The notes under the pieces were generated by a model. It was not told where the DNA came from and searched no databases. It was given only the letters and a program-made list of their open reading frames with translations. This document shows positions 1-10,330 of a stretch of DNA of 64,000 bases, one piece after another. Each line of letters begins with the position of its first letter. Positions within the stretch are counted from its first letter, which is position 1. The position numbers were made by a program, and so were the translations under genes. Origin of the DNA: Lineus longissimus (taxonomy: Eukaryota; Nemertea; Pilidiophora; Heteronemertea; Lineidae); NCBI RefSeq assembly GCF_910592395.1, contig NC_088318.1, positions 10,108,349 through 10,172,348 on the forward strand. Reading direction: 5' to 3'.

Positions 1-212
1 AGTGAGTGTAGGCCTAATGCATTTTGTAAGGGGAAGGTTCCTTTCGAAATCAGCGCGATTCGAAATTCAATATGGCCGCCACGCTCACATCCTCAAAATA
101 GGTTTCCACAATTTTAATTTCCATATGCAAACTAGCCACTCCACTAAGCCAACTTCACCATTATCTCACCTTCAACCTTAATAGGCTGAGGGGTTAGGCT
201 CGTTTTGCGATG
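1..212. other. 3' flank of gypsy element 1, no gene seen
   Basis: The stretch lies downstream (minus-strand sense) of the zinc-finger ORF of gypsy element 1. I see no coding frame, tRNA or LTR-like TG..CA border here. The 3' LTR of element 1 is expected further left, outside the window. Confidence 0.4.
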
Positions 213-975
213 CTATTTTTCCAATTGTTCTTTGATGAACTGCCAGTTGGCGTCGGCACCAGCGTGATCACGTTTTTCAAGGGCGTCGTTGACCATATGG
301 CACACGTCACTGCGGAACTCAGCCATGTCCCGGTAAATGGTTTCATTGAGCATCATGGACTCAGTGACTTTTGTGGCCAAAAGTTCAGAATCAGACACAG
401 TGTCTGTGCGAGACTGAATCGAGGAGTCGTCATTGTTGAGAGTAACTTTTGGCTATATGGCCAAGGGATCACTGGACATAACAGGCATTTTCTGTGAAGG
501 TGCACTTGTTGGCATACTGAGATTAATGGGCAGATCAGCATCAACCCCATGACCGAGGTCAGATGACAGGGCCTGAAGGCTTGCCTCACAGCGTTGTCTA
601 ACAGTTCTGGAAACAATGACCTCTCGGCGGTGGATGTTGTGTGCATCAGGCACAAGAACAGCGCTTCGGACAGCGTGTCGTTTGCTGGGCATCCTTTTCG
701 ATCCATGTGGCGAACTCAGCGCTTGACCAGTTTCGTTTCTGGCCGCCCACAGTCTTGTGGAATTGGTAGCCGTGGCCGACTTCCATCTGGTGATTGGTGA
801 AGAAGTGGCGTGTTGCAATTGCACAGGTTCTTGACCTGGCTTGGCATAGTAAGCAATACCACGGTATCTGTGATGCAGACAGATGCTTCTTCAGCACATG
901 ACATACGGTGTAGTGGTAGTTAGGGCTTTGATAGGTGCACCCCCGGCAGTGGTACAAGTTGCGTGCCTGTTGCAT
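213..975 (-). pseudogene. Two-zinc-finger ORF 3' of gypsy integrase (element 1), broken
   Basis: The ORF starts at the ATG at 975 and occupies the env position of gypsy element 1, after integrase on the same strand. About 10 residues in, it encodes two tandem C2H2 fingers, each C-x2-C-x12-H-x4-H: CRGC..H..H, then CLLC..H..H. This suggests nucleic-acid binding. The first frame stops at 646, but coding character moves to another frame near 690. That frame has an in-frame TAG at 455-453 and then continues to a stop at 213. The gene therefore carries at least one frameshift and one nonsense codon. The tail is acidic and mixed and shows no domain I recognise. A pyrimidine-rich 3' splice site sits just before the ATG. 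Finger spacing is seen directly; function is inferred. Confidence 0.6.
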
Positions 976-1000
976 CTTACTGAAATGGGAAAGAGGAGAG
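976..1000 (-). promoter_or_regulatory. 3' splice acceptor before the zinc-finger ATG (element 1)
   Basis: On the minus strand a CT-rich tract (CTCTTTCCCATTTCAG) ends in AG four bases before the ATG at 975. This is a textbook metazoan acceptor. It would fit a subgenomic spliced message for the 3' ORF, as retroviral env genes use. There is no RNA evidence. Confidence 0.5.
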
Positions 1001-1224
1001 GTAAGATATTGATGTCCTCTATAATAAATAAATGTCAAATTACAAGTCCCTGATTTAGGAATACACTCTTGTAAGATTTTAAACTTACAAATATGTTGCC
1101 ATGACAACAAAGATAAAATGAAGACAGCGCTTCTGAATTTCACAAGTGAAAATTAAGTTTGACATGGGCATTTCTAGCGACCTTCCGGTCTGTTTAGCCA
1201 CAATGGTCAGAATAATTCTAATAG

Positions 1225-1405
1225 TGAGTAGGTCTCTTTGTTTTTCTCAGTGCATCTTTGGCCCAGGGCAAGAACTGAGTCCCAGCATATGGTTTGAGCC
1301 TGTTGTGGTGCACTCTTTTGTGTTTGCCTCGTGCATCTAACTGAACTCTATAGTCCAAATCATTTATTTTGTAAAGGACCAGGTATGGGCCTTCATAAGA
1401 ACGTC
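1225..1405 (-). pseudogene. Integrase C-terminal GPY/F module, out of frame
   Basis: Between the integrase ORF and the zinc-finger ORF, a different minus-strand frame encodes a GPY/F module (SYEGPYLVLYKI, then a basic HHNRLKPYAG end). It is separated from the integrase core by a frameshift and a stop near 1400. It therefore belongs to the same decayed pol gene of element 1. Confidence 0.6.
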
Positions 1406-1448
1406 ATAATTTTGGCGTGATGTTGAGTTGTGTGATATCGGACAAAAT

Positions 1449-2744
1449 TCACACCAGACTACCTCGGCGGTACTTGGTTAGACAGGTTTTGGCGTCATAA
1501 TAACCTGTGCGTCTTTGCGCATACTTTTTCAGATGTTTCCTTGCTACATCATGTGCTACCAGAAAGCGATCTCTAAGTTCAGAGACATATTGGCCATATG
1601 AAGTAACATTCTCATCAGGGTGAGATTTACCAGTACCAAACATAACTTCTGATGGAAGTCTGACTTCTCTGTCCAGCATGAGCATGTAAGGGGACAGTCC
1701 TGTACTTTCATGAGGGGTGACCCTATATGCAGCAGCCATACAACCAAAATTCTCATCCCATTTAGTCTGTTGTCCTTTCATGTATGCTTTGATCATGCGG
1801 ACTAGAGTTTTTTTGAAACGTTCAACTTGGCCATTGCAGGCAGCATGCCCACTTGCAGTGCGTGTCTTTCTTATTTCAAGTAATTTACAAACTTCTGCAA
1901 AGAGGTTGCTTTCATAGTTTCTGCCTTGGTCACTATGGAGGTCTAATGGACAGCCAAATCTAGCAATCACCTCATTCACAATTTTGTTGGCACATGTAAC
2001 TGCAGTTTGATCAGGGACAGCAAATAACTCCACCCATTTGGTGTTATAATCACAAACAGACAAGACATAGTGATTTCCACTATCAGAGAGTGGAAATGGT
2101 CCCAGTATATCAGTTGACAGTCTGTCAAGGACTCCTCCAACAGGCATGGAGCCTAATGGTGCACGTGGTGGCTTTAGTGGAGGCTTGATGGAAGCACATT
2201 CGTCGCACCTTGCAATGCAAATTGTCACATCTTCACGCACTCCAAACCAATAAAAGTTTCTGAGTAACTTTTCTACAGTCTTTTTCTTGCCAAGATGGCC
2301 GCCACTCAATAGTGCTGCATGATTCATCCTTAATATCTCAGTTCTCATTGATCTTGGAACAAGGAGTTGTAAATAAGTGTCAGTACCATCCCTTTTCGCA
2401 AATTTTTTAAAGAGGACACAATTTCTCATGCACAAGTTGTGCCAATAGTTCCAATAATGACGTGTTGTCTGACTAGACTCAAAGACATCATCACCATTTG
2501 GGCGGCTGCCACCCTCCTGCCATTTGATAAGAGGTGCCAGATCTGGGTCGGCAAGTTGTTTGACTCTTAGGTCTGCTAAGCTATTACCAAGAGGGGTGGA
2601 CACCAATTGAGGTGGTTGTTCAGACCTTAGAGTCACACGCTTGACTTCAGTGTGCTCATACCAGGTACTGAGCATGTCTATGGCTCTCTTCTGACACTTT
2701 TTGCACGGCCCACAGGGCATGACTTTGCTGTCATCACATGACAA
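1449..2744 (-). pseudogene. Ty3/gypsy integrase, element 1
   Basis: The frame reads through the HHCC zinc-binding domain (H..GHLGKKKT..C-x2-C) and the rve catalytic core. The three acidic residues are in STDILGP, HSDQGRN and GQVERFK, so the DDE triad is present. The upstream end overlaps the RNase H frame (2678-3361) in another phase, so a frameshift separates RNase H from integrase. The ORF ends before the GPY/F module. In an intact element it would be the last part of the Gag-Pol polyprotein, inserting cDNA into the host genome. This copy cannot be translated as one polyprotein. Confidence 0.9.
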
Positions 2745-3361
2745 TCACGTGGGTTTGGACATCTTGACAACCCATCGGCATTTTGATGGATTTTACCAGG
2801 CCGATATTCAAGTTCAAAGAAGTATTGAGAGAGAGTCTCAATCCATCTCACTATTCTGTCTTTTGCTTCTTTGAGAGAGTACAACCAGACAATTGCCTGA
2901 TGATCAGTTCTGACTTTAAAGAGTGGTTGACCAAGCAAGTAGAATTTGTAATATTTTATGAGGAACTTAACAGCTAACAGCTCACGGTCCGTGACACAGT
3001 AATTTCTTTCTGTTTTGTGTAGGGTTCTTGACCCATAGGCGATTACTCTTTCTTCACCATCTTGAACTTGTGAAAGGACTCCTCCAATGGTTTCACCACT
3101 GGCATCACAGTCAAGTATATCAGGACAATTTGGCTTTGGGTAGGCCATTACTGGTGGACTGGTGAGAATCTGTTTGATGTTCTCAAACGCTTCCTGGCAT
3201 TTAGCCGTTGACTCAAATTTGTGATCTTTCTTTGTCAACCCAGTCAGTGGTCTCACTATCTCAGAAAATAATTTGATATGCCGACGGTAATAGGAGGCAA
3301 GCCCCAACAAACCTCGGACCTCAGTTTGGTTCTTGGGAGTTGGCCAATTGACCAACTTCAT
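2678..3361 (-). pseudogene. Ty3/gypsy RT thumb and RNase H, element 1; RT palm missing
   Basis: The ORF begins in the RT thumb/connection (MKLVNWPTPKNQTEVRGLLG) and continues into RNase H. The RNase H acidic residues are all present: DCDAS, DRELLAV, RTDHQ and NADGLSR. Immediately upstream the protease frame ends at KVTIDKAEG. The RT fingers and palm, including the YxDD box, are absent: about 600 bp has been lost between protease and thumb. The element therefore cannot reverse transcribe. Confidence 0.9.
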
Positions 3362-4280
3362 GACATTGTCGGGACCCTTCTGCTTTATCTATGGTTACTT
3401 TTCTCACTTCATCATGCCCAGTTTCAGGGTCACTACCAACATTGGCAATATCGAATATGAGTTCTGGTGACTCAGCTTTCATGTGGCGCACGCACACAAA
3501 CTCATCCCTTTCTTGGGGATCTTCTTCTGCACAAATGACTTCAAATGGCTGGCTCACATCATTAGCCATACCCATTGTCATGTCCTGCTTGAGCGACTTC
3601 GGTTCTCTATCTAGATTCAGTACTCTTACTTTTACAGCAGCATTATCTAATGCATTCACAAGACATGGTGCTACAATTACACCCAGTGTCTCGGTCACAG
3701 TTTCCACATTCTCTACTAATAAACAACGGTCACACTTCTCTGAACCAGCCTCCCGGGGCTCAATAAAACAATCTATGTTACATTCACTGAATGCAGGCAC
3801 CAATGTATGGTCTGCAGCATAAACTCGTCTAGCTTTAGTTTGCACTCCCACAAGCTTCAGGGGAACTTCAACCCCATTTATAATCATCAACTTTTCTCGC
3901 AACAACAAGTTAGCTGGCCCTTCAGGCTCTTTCAATAATATGTCTGCCCCTAGCAGTACATCATCTTCTATCTCTGCCACAATAATTTCTCTTGTTATAG
4001 TAAGTGGGCCAAGTTTAAGCTCAAATTTGGCTTTACCAAGTCGCGATATAGGTTTCCCATCAGCACCAGTCATAACTTCTGATTTCATTTCTAACTCTAG
4101 TTTGGGTCTCTGCCCAGTCTTAATTTGTTCATATATTTTCTTAGACATAAATGTCCTACTTGCTCCTGAATCTACTGTTATTAAAACTTGTTTCTTTTGG
4201 ACTGCGCCAATAACATAAATACCACAAGGTAAAGACTTTTGTTGTCTTATTGTTTCATTTTCTTCAACTTTATCTCCAGC
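3321..4280 (-). pseudogene. Ty3/gypsy aspartic protease region, element 1
   Basis: A retropepsin active site, DSGAS, is at 4158-4172. The frame stays open upstream of the first ATG (4148), as expected for the internal part of a polyprotein. Downstream is a linker region that normally leads into RT, but the frame runs out at 3321 after the RT deletion. The expected role is processing of Gag-Pol. The two domains flanking the deletion are in different frames. Confidence 0.8.
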
Positions 4281-4454
4281 AACCTTTTCGTCACTAATTT
4301 TACCATTTTTTTCACCAATATCGCTACAAGTTGTCAGCGCAACAGAACTTTCATCGACCGTTTCGTTGCCCTCAGGAACGGCTGGAACTAGTTTTTCTGG
4401 GGTCGGGATTGATTTTTTACACGTGGTCCATGTGCCACTTCGCTATTATTGGTC

Positions 4455-5073
4455 CTATTTCTGGGACCAGTTCGGCCTGATGTTGCCTATTGGTATCAGT
4501 GTTCTGCCTATTTGAGAACTGTCGAGGAGGCCCTCGTTGCCTGTACTCATCTTGCATACCATGTTCGCGCAGCATTTCGCCACATTCGTATTGTCTATGG
4601 CCATATCGTCCACAGTGCCAACAGTTATCGTCCTGTTGCCGGGGTCTATAACCCCCACGATTGGACTGTCCTTGTCCATTTCAATCATTTTCTCTCTGTG
4701 GAGATTGTTCAAAATTGTTACATGCTGGGATGGTATTAGAAGATATAACTTTCTGTATACCAGCTATTATATCCTCGGTCATGTTTTTATAATTATCACT
4801 ACCTGCAGTGGGCAGCTCACCGTGTTTATTCACCCCTGCTAAGGTACCTGTCTCAATGCCTGTTGTTTGGTCTGTTTTTGAATTCTTGGAAGTGTCAACT
4901 GAGACTTTTTTTATGCCAACATTGGCTCGTCTAGCATTTGACTGAGGCTGTTCTTCATCTGACTCACTGTCACTGTCAGAAACTATGACTGCACCATCTA
5001 CAGTTCTAGAATGCCGTCCTTTTACACGGCCATTTCTTTTGGCACGTGTCTCCCTTAAAGCTTTGGATTCTCT
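4455..5073 (-). pseudogene. gag nucleocapsid part with one CCHC knuckle, element 1
   Basis: At 4582-4623 one minus-strand frame encodes a perfect retroviral zinc knuckle, C-x2-C-x4-H-x4-C (CWHCGRYGHRQYEC). It joins the gag region (to 5073) with the protease. The frame is disrupted on both sides and no single ORF spans it. The knuckle would bind element RNA in Gag. Confidence 0.7.
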
Positions 5074-6155
5074 TTATTTGACAACATGTGTCACAGCCTC
5101 GTCTAGAGTGGTTGGGCATTTGAGATATTCAACCTGGTGTTGACATTTCTCGTCCCACAACCCAACAATAAATCTGCGGAGTTTATCCGATTCACGGACA
5201 CTGTTGTCCCGCCCAGGATAGGCCTTATCATAATACTTCTTCAACTCTGCACAATAGTTTTCAGCAGATTCATCTGATTTTTGCATTCTATTGGTAAATT
5301 TCTTACCATAATGGTACTTAGTTCGATCTTTTTGAAACGACTACTTACTTCTTTGATCAACTTGTCATAGTCTTGGCGAGTGTCCTCAGACAATTGGCCA
5401 AAAACAAACTCCCCTGCTGAACCTTCCAATCTGGGTATCAGCACATCTAGTTTAGCTTCATTAGACCACTTTCCTTGTTTGGCTACATCAGAAAAGCGAT
5501 TGAACCAGATTTCCCAGGTTTCTGACCCCTTCCCAGTGAATGGTGATAGTCTTGGGTGTTTGTTCACCTTTGTCTTCACAGCTGCTTCTATGGCAGTAGT
5601 TTGAGGACTCAACAGCGGAGTCGATATCATGGGTTGTGATATATTGTTGTGGCCACTTATGCCCCTGTCACTAAGACCTAATTGTTTCTTCACTATTTCA
5701 ACATTTGCCAACTGTGTGGAGGGTACATTTGGGAATTTATCCATGCATTGTAATTTTTCAAGTTCCGAACCGATCATTTCTGTTACCAGAGCACATTCAG
5801 TGGTAATCTTTTCTTTAACCTCATCGGTTGATTGTTGAAGGTTACTAGTTGTAACATCGGCCTGAGCATCTGATTTTTGACCAGAACTACTAGCTTTTAT
5901 TTCTGGCACAGTGGCCAACTTTGCCTGTTTTGCTCTCGTGATAGCAGAGGTACATTGCTCATCAATCCTGACTGTCTGACTCATATCAGTAGGTTTGCTC
6001 TTGTCATTTTTATAACCAGGGCCTAAAAATGCTATTTCTAGGTCACTTAACACATCGTGAAATAAGGGCCTTGTTGGCCTCTCTTCATCGGATATAATCT
6101 CTATCTCACGTGCCTCATTTACCAACTCGGTGGTGTGGCGATTTTGAGTTAGATT
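5074..6155 (-). pseudogene. Ty3/gypsy gag, element 1, one frameshift
   Basis: The frame is open from about 6155 with no ATG at its start. The C-terminal half has the retrotransposon gag signature (FTGKGSETWEIWFNRF, later DYDKLIKEVSSRFKK). Near 5325 the homology jumps to the frame 5286-5074 (ESAENYCAELKKYYDKAYP), so one frameshift splits gag. The N-terminal ~150 residues are low-complexity and acidic. Upstream is the leader and the 5' LTR. Capsid formation is the expected role. Confidence 0.8.
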
Positions 6156-6207
6156 GATTTACAGTATTGAACTTATAGACTGTTGGCGTAAAGGGCGTTG
6201 CCACAAG

Positions 6208-7106
6208 TGTGGGTTCGAGTCACAAAAATAACGAAGTCAGATATCAATAACAGTAACTTTGTTTAGAATTATAACAATGTAAACAACTTATATACATATA
6301 GGTATAAAGCATATATTGGTAGGTGTTTCCAAGAGATGGAAGATATTTCACTTATGAATTCAATACAATAAGGTACATTTCATAAGAACTAAATCTCTGG
6401 TCACACAATATTAGGCATCCTTTGCATAGAAGAAACTCAATCACTGCTTCACTAAATGTTAACAAAACACAGCTGATCTACGGTTGCTATGACGACGCAT
6501 GTCACAGTGACATTGACCAGGGCCACGGGGGACGTAGTTATTTATTGATGTCCACCTTAATTTTACGTCATTACTTGACGCCTTTTATACCAAAACGCGA
6601 CATCGCGTCGTGCTCTCTAAACCAATGACACAATTCGTAACAAAATGTAACGCCACAGAGCTTGCCGCTGATTGGCGCGTCAAGATGGCGATCAACACTT
6701 CGGTAAATTTACAACATGTTCTCCTAACTTTGGATTACAAACTCATCGGAAATATACAAGCTTTCGTAAAACCATGAATACAGTTTCTTTATAATATAAG
6801 GTAATCAGGCATCATTATTCAAACTTTCAGTTGATTTCATAAACATTGAGTAGGCGCGCGGCCCGAAGTTTCAGAAAATTCCCCTTCGCCACGTGTTCTC
6901 AAGAATCTCACAGCTGATTCAGCGTTACGAAAGTTCGGACAAAACTCATTTTGGAGGTAGATAGATGACTCAAAGGTAAATATATACATTATATTTGATT
7001 AGATACATTTGGGAAAATACCTTGATTCTCATACATATTAATTTTGAATAGTTTGGTTCATATATCTTTTCAATACGAGACGTTGATGCACCAGAGCAAA
7101 CACGAT
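6208..7106 (-). repeat. 5' LTR of gypsy element 1 (second copy inverted at 38336-39218)
   Basis: Read on the minus strand, the segment begins TGATATCGTG and ends CCCACA, the TG..CA borders of an LTR. An inverted copy of about 883 bp lies at 38336-39218, and homology there continues ~75 bp past the LTR into the leader. It sits directly upstream of gag. A partner 3' LTR would lie left of the window. Confidence 0.75.
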
Positions 7107-7500
7107 ATCACAACAAATTCCCGATCATTAATGCGATGACGTCATCACGAAACGGGCAGTGTCGTGTCAAACTCTTTTCAAAAGCATCTTATGGAACTGA
7201 CAAAGCACCTGTATGTGGATAACGGATTTATATGAAAGATTGACCCAATGCCGAAAACCGCATTTAATTCGCATGCGTATTTTGTAAGATGGAAATCAAC
7301 GACAGCCTGCTCGATCACAAGGCCGTTGACCTCACACAAAAATGTACGTGAAGCGCGCCACAGTATTACGGGCATAGCACAGTGTAAAATGTACAGGTAA
7401 ACAACTTTGTACAGGACCATAGCCCATGTATTTGTACAGAAATGTACAGTGTACATTCCAACGGCAAAACCGGCTGAGATCAAAGGATTTTGAGCAAACT
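7107..7500 (-). repeat. Dispersed ~390-bp repeat X, copy 1
   Basis: Near-identical (about 9 in 10 bases by eye) to 29957-30345 in inverted orientation. It starts next to the LTR border. Both copies carry a perfect CRE-type palindrome TGACGTCA, GTACA-rich stretches and chance open frames. I do not recognise the family; it could be part of another element's LTR or a promoter-bearing MITE. Confidence 0.7.
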
Positions 7501-7792
7501 TGTTGTGATCATTTAAGCTGACCCTAGATCGTTTTCTGAGATAACTTGTTTTGAAACAAGTTCTTGAACATACTTCTTTTTACCTAACTCACTTTTTGAA
7601 CTATATAAATCCTCAATTCTTTGCTAAATTGTCAAAATAACTATCTTCTTAACGATCCCACGACGATACAGAGTATTGAAGAGGTGATGGAAAGACCAGG
7701 TTTCAAATTTTGAAGATGATGATAGGTTGTCACCGAAAAATATAACTCAAACAATTTTGATCATAAAAACTCTAGGCAAAATCTCCACAAAG
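7501..7792 (-). repeat. Probable start of the 3' LTR of gypsy element 2
   Basis: It begins TGTGGAGATTTTGCC on the minus strand, directly after a purine-rich tract (7793-7808). The rest of the LTR seems to be disrupted by repeat X and element 1. I could not find the 5' partner LTR. Confidence 0.4.
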
Positions 7793-7808
7793 CCCCCAAC
7801 CAAAATTC
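7793..7808 (-). other. Polypurine-tract-like motif shared by elements 2 and 3
   Basis: Minus strand GAATTTTGGTTGGGGG, followed by a TGTG start. The identical 16-mer occurs at 15636-15651, also just before TGTG and downstream of a zinc-finger ORF. The position (after the last ORF, before an LTR-like TG) is that of the plus-strand primer of an LTR retroelement. Confidence 0.55.
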
Positions 7809-8204
7809 AAACCAGCTTGAATTTGAAACACGAGATTTTGATAGAAGTTAAATTTTACAACAAGATTCTCCCATCTACGACGCCAAAGGTATCATACCAA
7901 TGAGCAAACTTACTCTTTTCCAATCCCTTTTAAATTTGGAAACCTTTTTACAAATACATGTACATCAAACATGAAACACCAATATAAATTTTCTTTAATA
8001 TATAACAGTTCAAGAGTTCTGTTCATCTGTACTTTCAAAATCTTCTCCAGGATTAACCATCTACAGTTCTTACATTCCATCTAACGGGAGACTTGGCTTT
8101 ATCCATAATATTCTAGTTCATATCATATCTCACATAATGCTAGATGTCACAGAATGATCACGTTAATATTCGAAACCGATCCCGTATGAGTAGCGAGCGC
8201 CGTA

Positions 8205-8740
8205 AATTTTGTTTAGATATCGTAACTGCCAAATTTTTTAAACACATAGGGCCAAATTCATAAAGGGCGTTTAGCTTAAAACAGCGTTTAACTACTGAAT
8301 AGACAGATTCAGGTCCTTCATGTAAATCTTCACCGAATATGAATAGGCCCTGAAACTGATCAGGGAGTAGTTACACACGTCTAACCCTTAAACGCCCTTT
8401 ATGAATTTGGCCCATAGTATTCTGATACGTATACAGTAACAACGTTACTACGTCACTCGACTATAGATTTTAGATATCGTAACTGTCGTTCATTTTATAT
8501 AAAACACATAGTATCCCGATATGTACACAGTAACAATGTCACGACGTCACGAGGTCGTAGCATGGGCGATACACATTCTGATTTTATATAATTCGTAATT
8601 TCCAGGCATTTTACAACATGGAGTAATCCGATGATTAACAACGTCACGACGTGATTCGAGGTCGTAGCATGGGCGATATACATTCTGATTTTATTATTTT
8701 ACGTAACGGCCGGGCCTTTCACAAACACAGAGTCATCCGA
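8205..8740. repeat. Degenerate tandem units around the MITE, 3' of the element 2 zinc-finger ORF
   Basis: Blocks such as TTAGATATCGTAACTG, AACACATAGTAT, GTAACAAYGTCACGACGTCA and GAGGTCGTAGCATGGGCGAT recur two or three times with a spacing of roughly 100-250 bp. No gene is visible. The unit copy at about 8500 is the empty counterpart of the MITE insertion site at 8246. Confidence 0.6.
8249..8413. mobile_element. 165-bp MITE with 3-bp target duplication
   Basis: The terminal inverted repeats begin GGGCCAAATTCATAAAGGGC and run for about 25 bp. The flanks are ATA at 8246-8248 and 8414-8416. The neighbouring tandem unit has the unoccupied site ACACATAGTAT, which proves the insertion and the 3-bp duplication. 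A 3-bp duplication fits PIF/Harbinger-type or similar elements. There is no coding capacity. Confidence 0.85.
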
Positions 8741-8742
8741 TT

Positions 8743-9735
8743 TCACTCTTCGTTACTTGGTTTTCCGTACCTCCATTTTCTGATTTCCGTTATCATAGTA
8801 CCGTCCGGCTTTGTTGTGACTGTAACTTTCTTAAACTCCCAGGGTATGAAATTGTCTAGTGAGGCCAGGTGGTTCTGTGTTGTAATTTTCTTCGAGTTCG
8901 ATCCGGTATGTCTGGGGTCCTTTGGCTCCTCTCCAGGTACGGGTTCAAGAGGTATCATTTTCGGTGGCGATGTTGTTGCTGCCTTAATTGGCGTCGGCGT
9001 GTACGAAACTGGCGTAACATTGTAAGATACAATCGGCGCGGGAACATATTCTTCATCTAGAACAGCGGTTTTACTTGGAAGATATTCTTCGCTCGCAGGT
9101 ACTGAGAGTGCATTCACCGCTTGTACACATTCCTCTTCTGCGGGTTCATAAGTACCTAGGCCGGGATTAGAGTTCACAGTCATATTAGCTATCATTTGGG
9201 CCGACTCATATCCATTTGACATTTCAGTGTTCTCATCATCAGAGATAGGTGACAGTTCCAAATTTGCAATGTATGATGAGCGCGGTTCGTCTTGTACGGG
9301 TGTCGAGTTAGTTGTATCCATCGACTCGTGCGGGTTCGTTTCAGTCATAAAGTCTATGTCAAAAATATGATCGCCGAATACATTAGCAAGTAATTGCTGA
9401 TGTCTCTTGCTGTATGCTTGAAATCGTAAAGGGGACTCCTTGAAGCTGTCCTCGCCTGATTCGATCATTGTGACGACGGGTGACTGGGACATTTTCTCTC
9501 TTTTAGCTGCCAGTGGCTTATCTGTTATATTCGTCTTTGTTAAACAACTCAATGCGTGTTTTTCCGCTTTCTTATTGGTCGTAAAAACTTTCCCGCAGCG
9601 GTATATACAGAATGCTGTTTGATCAAACCTCGTGATTTGTTTACACTTCGATAGATGTTTCCTTAGGGATTCTTTATTAGTAAACTGTCGATGGCATCTC
9701 TCACATACACTAAACTTCTTCCGAGCAAATGGCAT
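8743..9735 (-). CDS. C2HC zinc-finger protein, 3' ORF of gypsy element 2
   Basis: The ORF has 330 codons from the ATG at 9735. This ATG is chosen because a 3' splice site ends right before it and the zinc finger follows at once. Two cysteine/histidine fingers lie near the N terminus: CERC-x12-H-x3-C, and CIYRC-x12-H-x4-C (C-x3-C variant). The middle is long, acidic and proline/threonine-rich. The C terminus holds the motif PDGTMITEIRKWRY, matched in the gene at 15709-18077 (PDGTQKTTEECWEF). It sits in the env position after integrase on the same strand and the frame is intact. Nucleic-acid binding is likely from the fingers; the role in the element's life cycle is unknown. Confidence 0.65.
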   Translation of the reverse strand: MPFARKKFSVCERCHRQFTNKESLRKHLSKCKQITRFDQTAFCIYRCGKVFTTNKKAEKHALSCLTKTNITDKPLAAKREKMSQSPVVTMIESGEDSFKESPLRFQAYSKRHQQLLANVFGDHIFDIDFMTETNPHESMDTTNSTPVQDEPRSSYIANLELSPISDDENTEMSNGYESAQMIANMTVNSNPGLGTYEPAEEECVQAVNALSVPASEEYLPSKTAVLDEEYVPAPIVSYNVTPVSYTPTPIKAATTSPPKMIPLEPVPGEEPKDPRHTGSNSKKITTQNHLASLDNFIPWEFKKVTVTTKPDGTMITEIRKWRYGKPSNEE

Positions 9736-9762
9736 CTCTGTAAATGTAAAGAAGATAATATG
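9736..9762 (-). promoter_or_regulatory. 3' splice acceptor before the element 2 zinc-finger ATG
   Basis: Minus strand TATCTTCTTTACATTTACAG, then AG and ATG. The pyrimidine-rich tract and CAG fit the metazoan consensus and place the start codon at most 2 bases into the exon. It suggests expression from a spliced message. Confidence 0.5.
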
Positions 9763-9809
9763 AGTTAACATATAACGCAATCATTTTTTTTTTATAGAGG
9801 CGTAGAGCG

Positions 9810-10330
9810 GATCTAACAACTTTCGATCAGTCGTTTCGGTTTTCGTGGTTGTCTCTTTTCCATTTCGGTTACAGCATCCCAATTGTGGTCAACGTTGGTC
9901 TTCTCATCTGGATCGTGGCTTTCGTCACCGTTCGTGACATTTAACGTTTCGAATTCGATTAGAGTCCCAACTCCTTGATCATTTTCGCTTTCGCATTAAG
10001 ATTCGGATTCCGAGGCGACTATTTCGGTTTGATACTCTTCGATTGTCCATGGTTTTGCGTTCACGCCATTATATTTCTTCAAGCGGTCATAGTGAGCAAC
10101 TTTCGGTTGTGCGGCGCGGTTCTTCTGAATTCTGTATACTGTATCGTATAGGCGTTTTGTGATCATGAATGGTCCTAGCCAGTTACAACATAATTTCGTC
10201 GTAATTCCCTTCTTTCGCTTTGGTTGATATAACCATACGAACTCGCCGACTTGATACGGTCCTCCATGAGCTCGTTGATCGTATAAACGTTTCTGTCGAA
10301 GATGTTGCTGGCCGATGTAATTTCGTGTGT
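9810..10330 (-). pseudogene. Pol C-terminal tail with GPY/F module, element 2
   Basis: A minus-strand frame distinct from the integrase ORF reads GEFVWLYQPKRKKG, then NWLGPFMITKRL (the GPF box) and a basic/acidic tail. A frameshift near 10310 separates it from the core, and a TAA near 9995 interrupts the tail. Confidence 0.65.

Noticed and set aside
7178-7483. Hydrophobic 101-aa open frame (and its match on the other strand copy at 29893-30213)
   Set aside because: Both lie in repeat X; the frames differ at their ends and have no start context or splice logic. Similarity comes from the repeat DNA.
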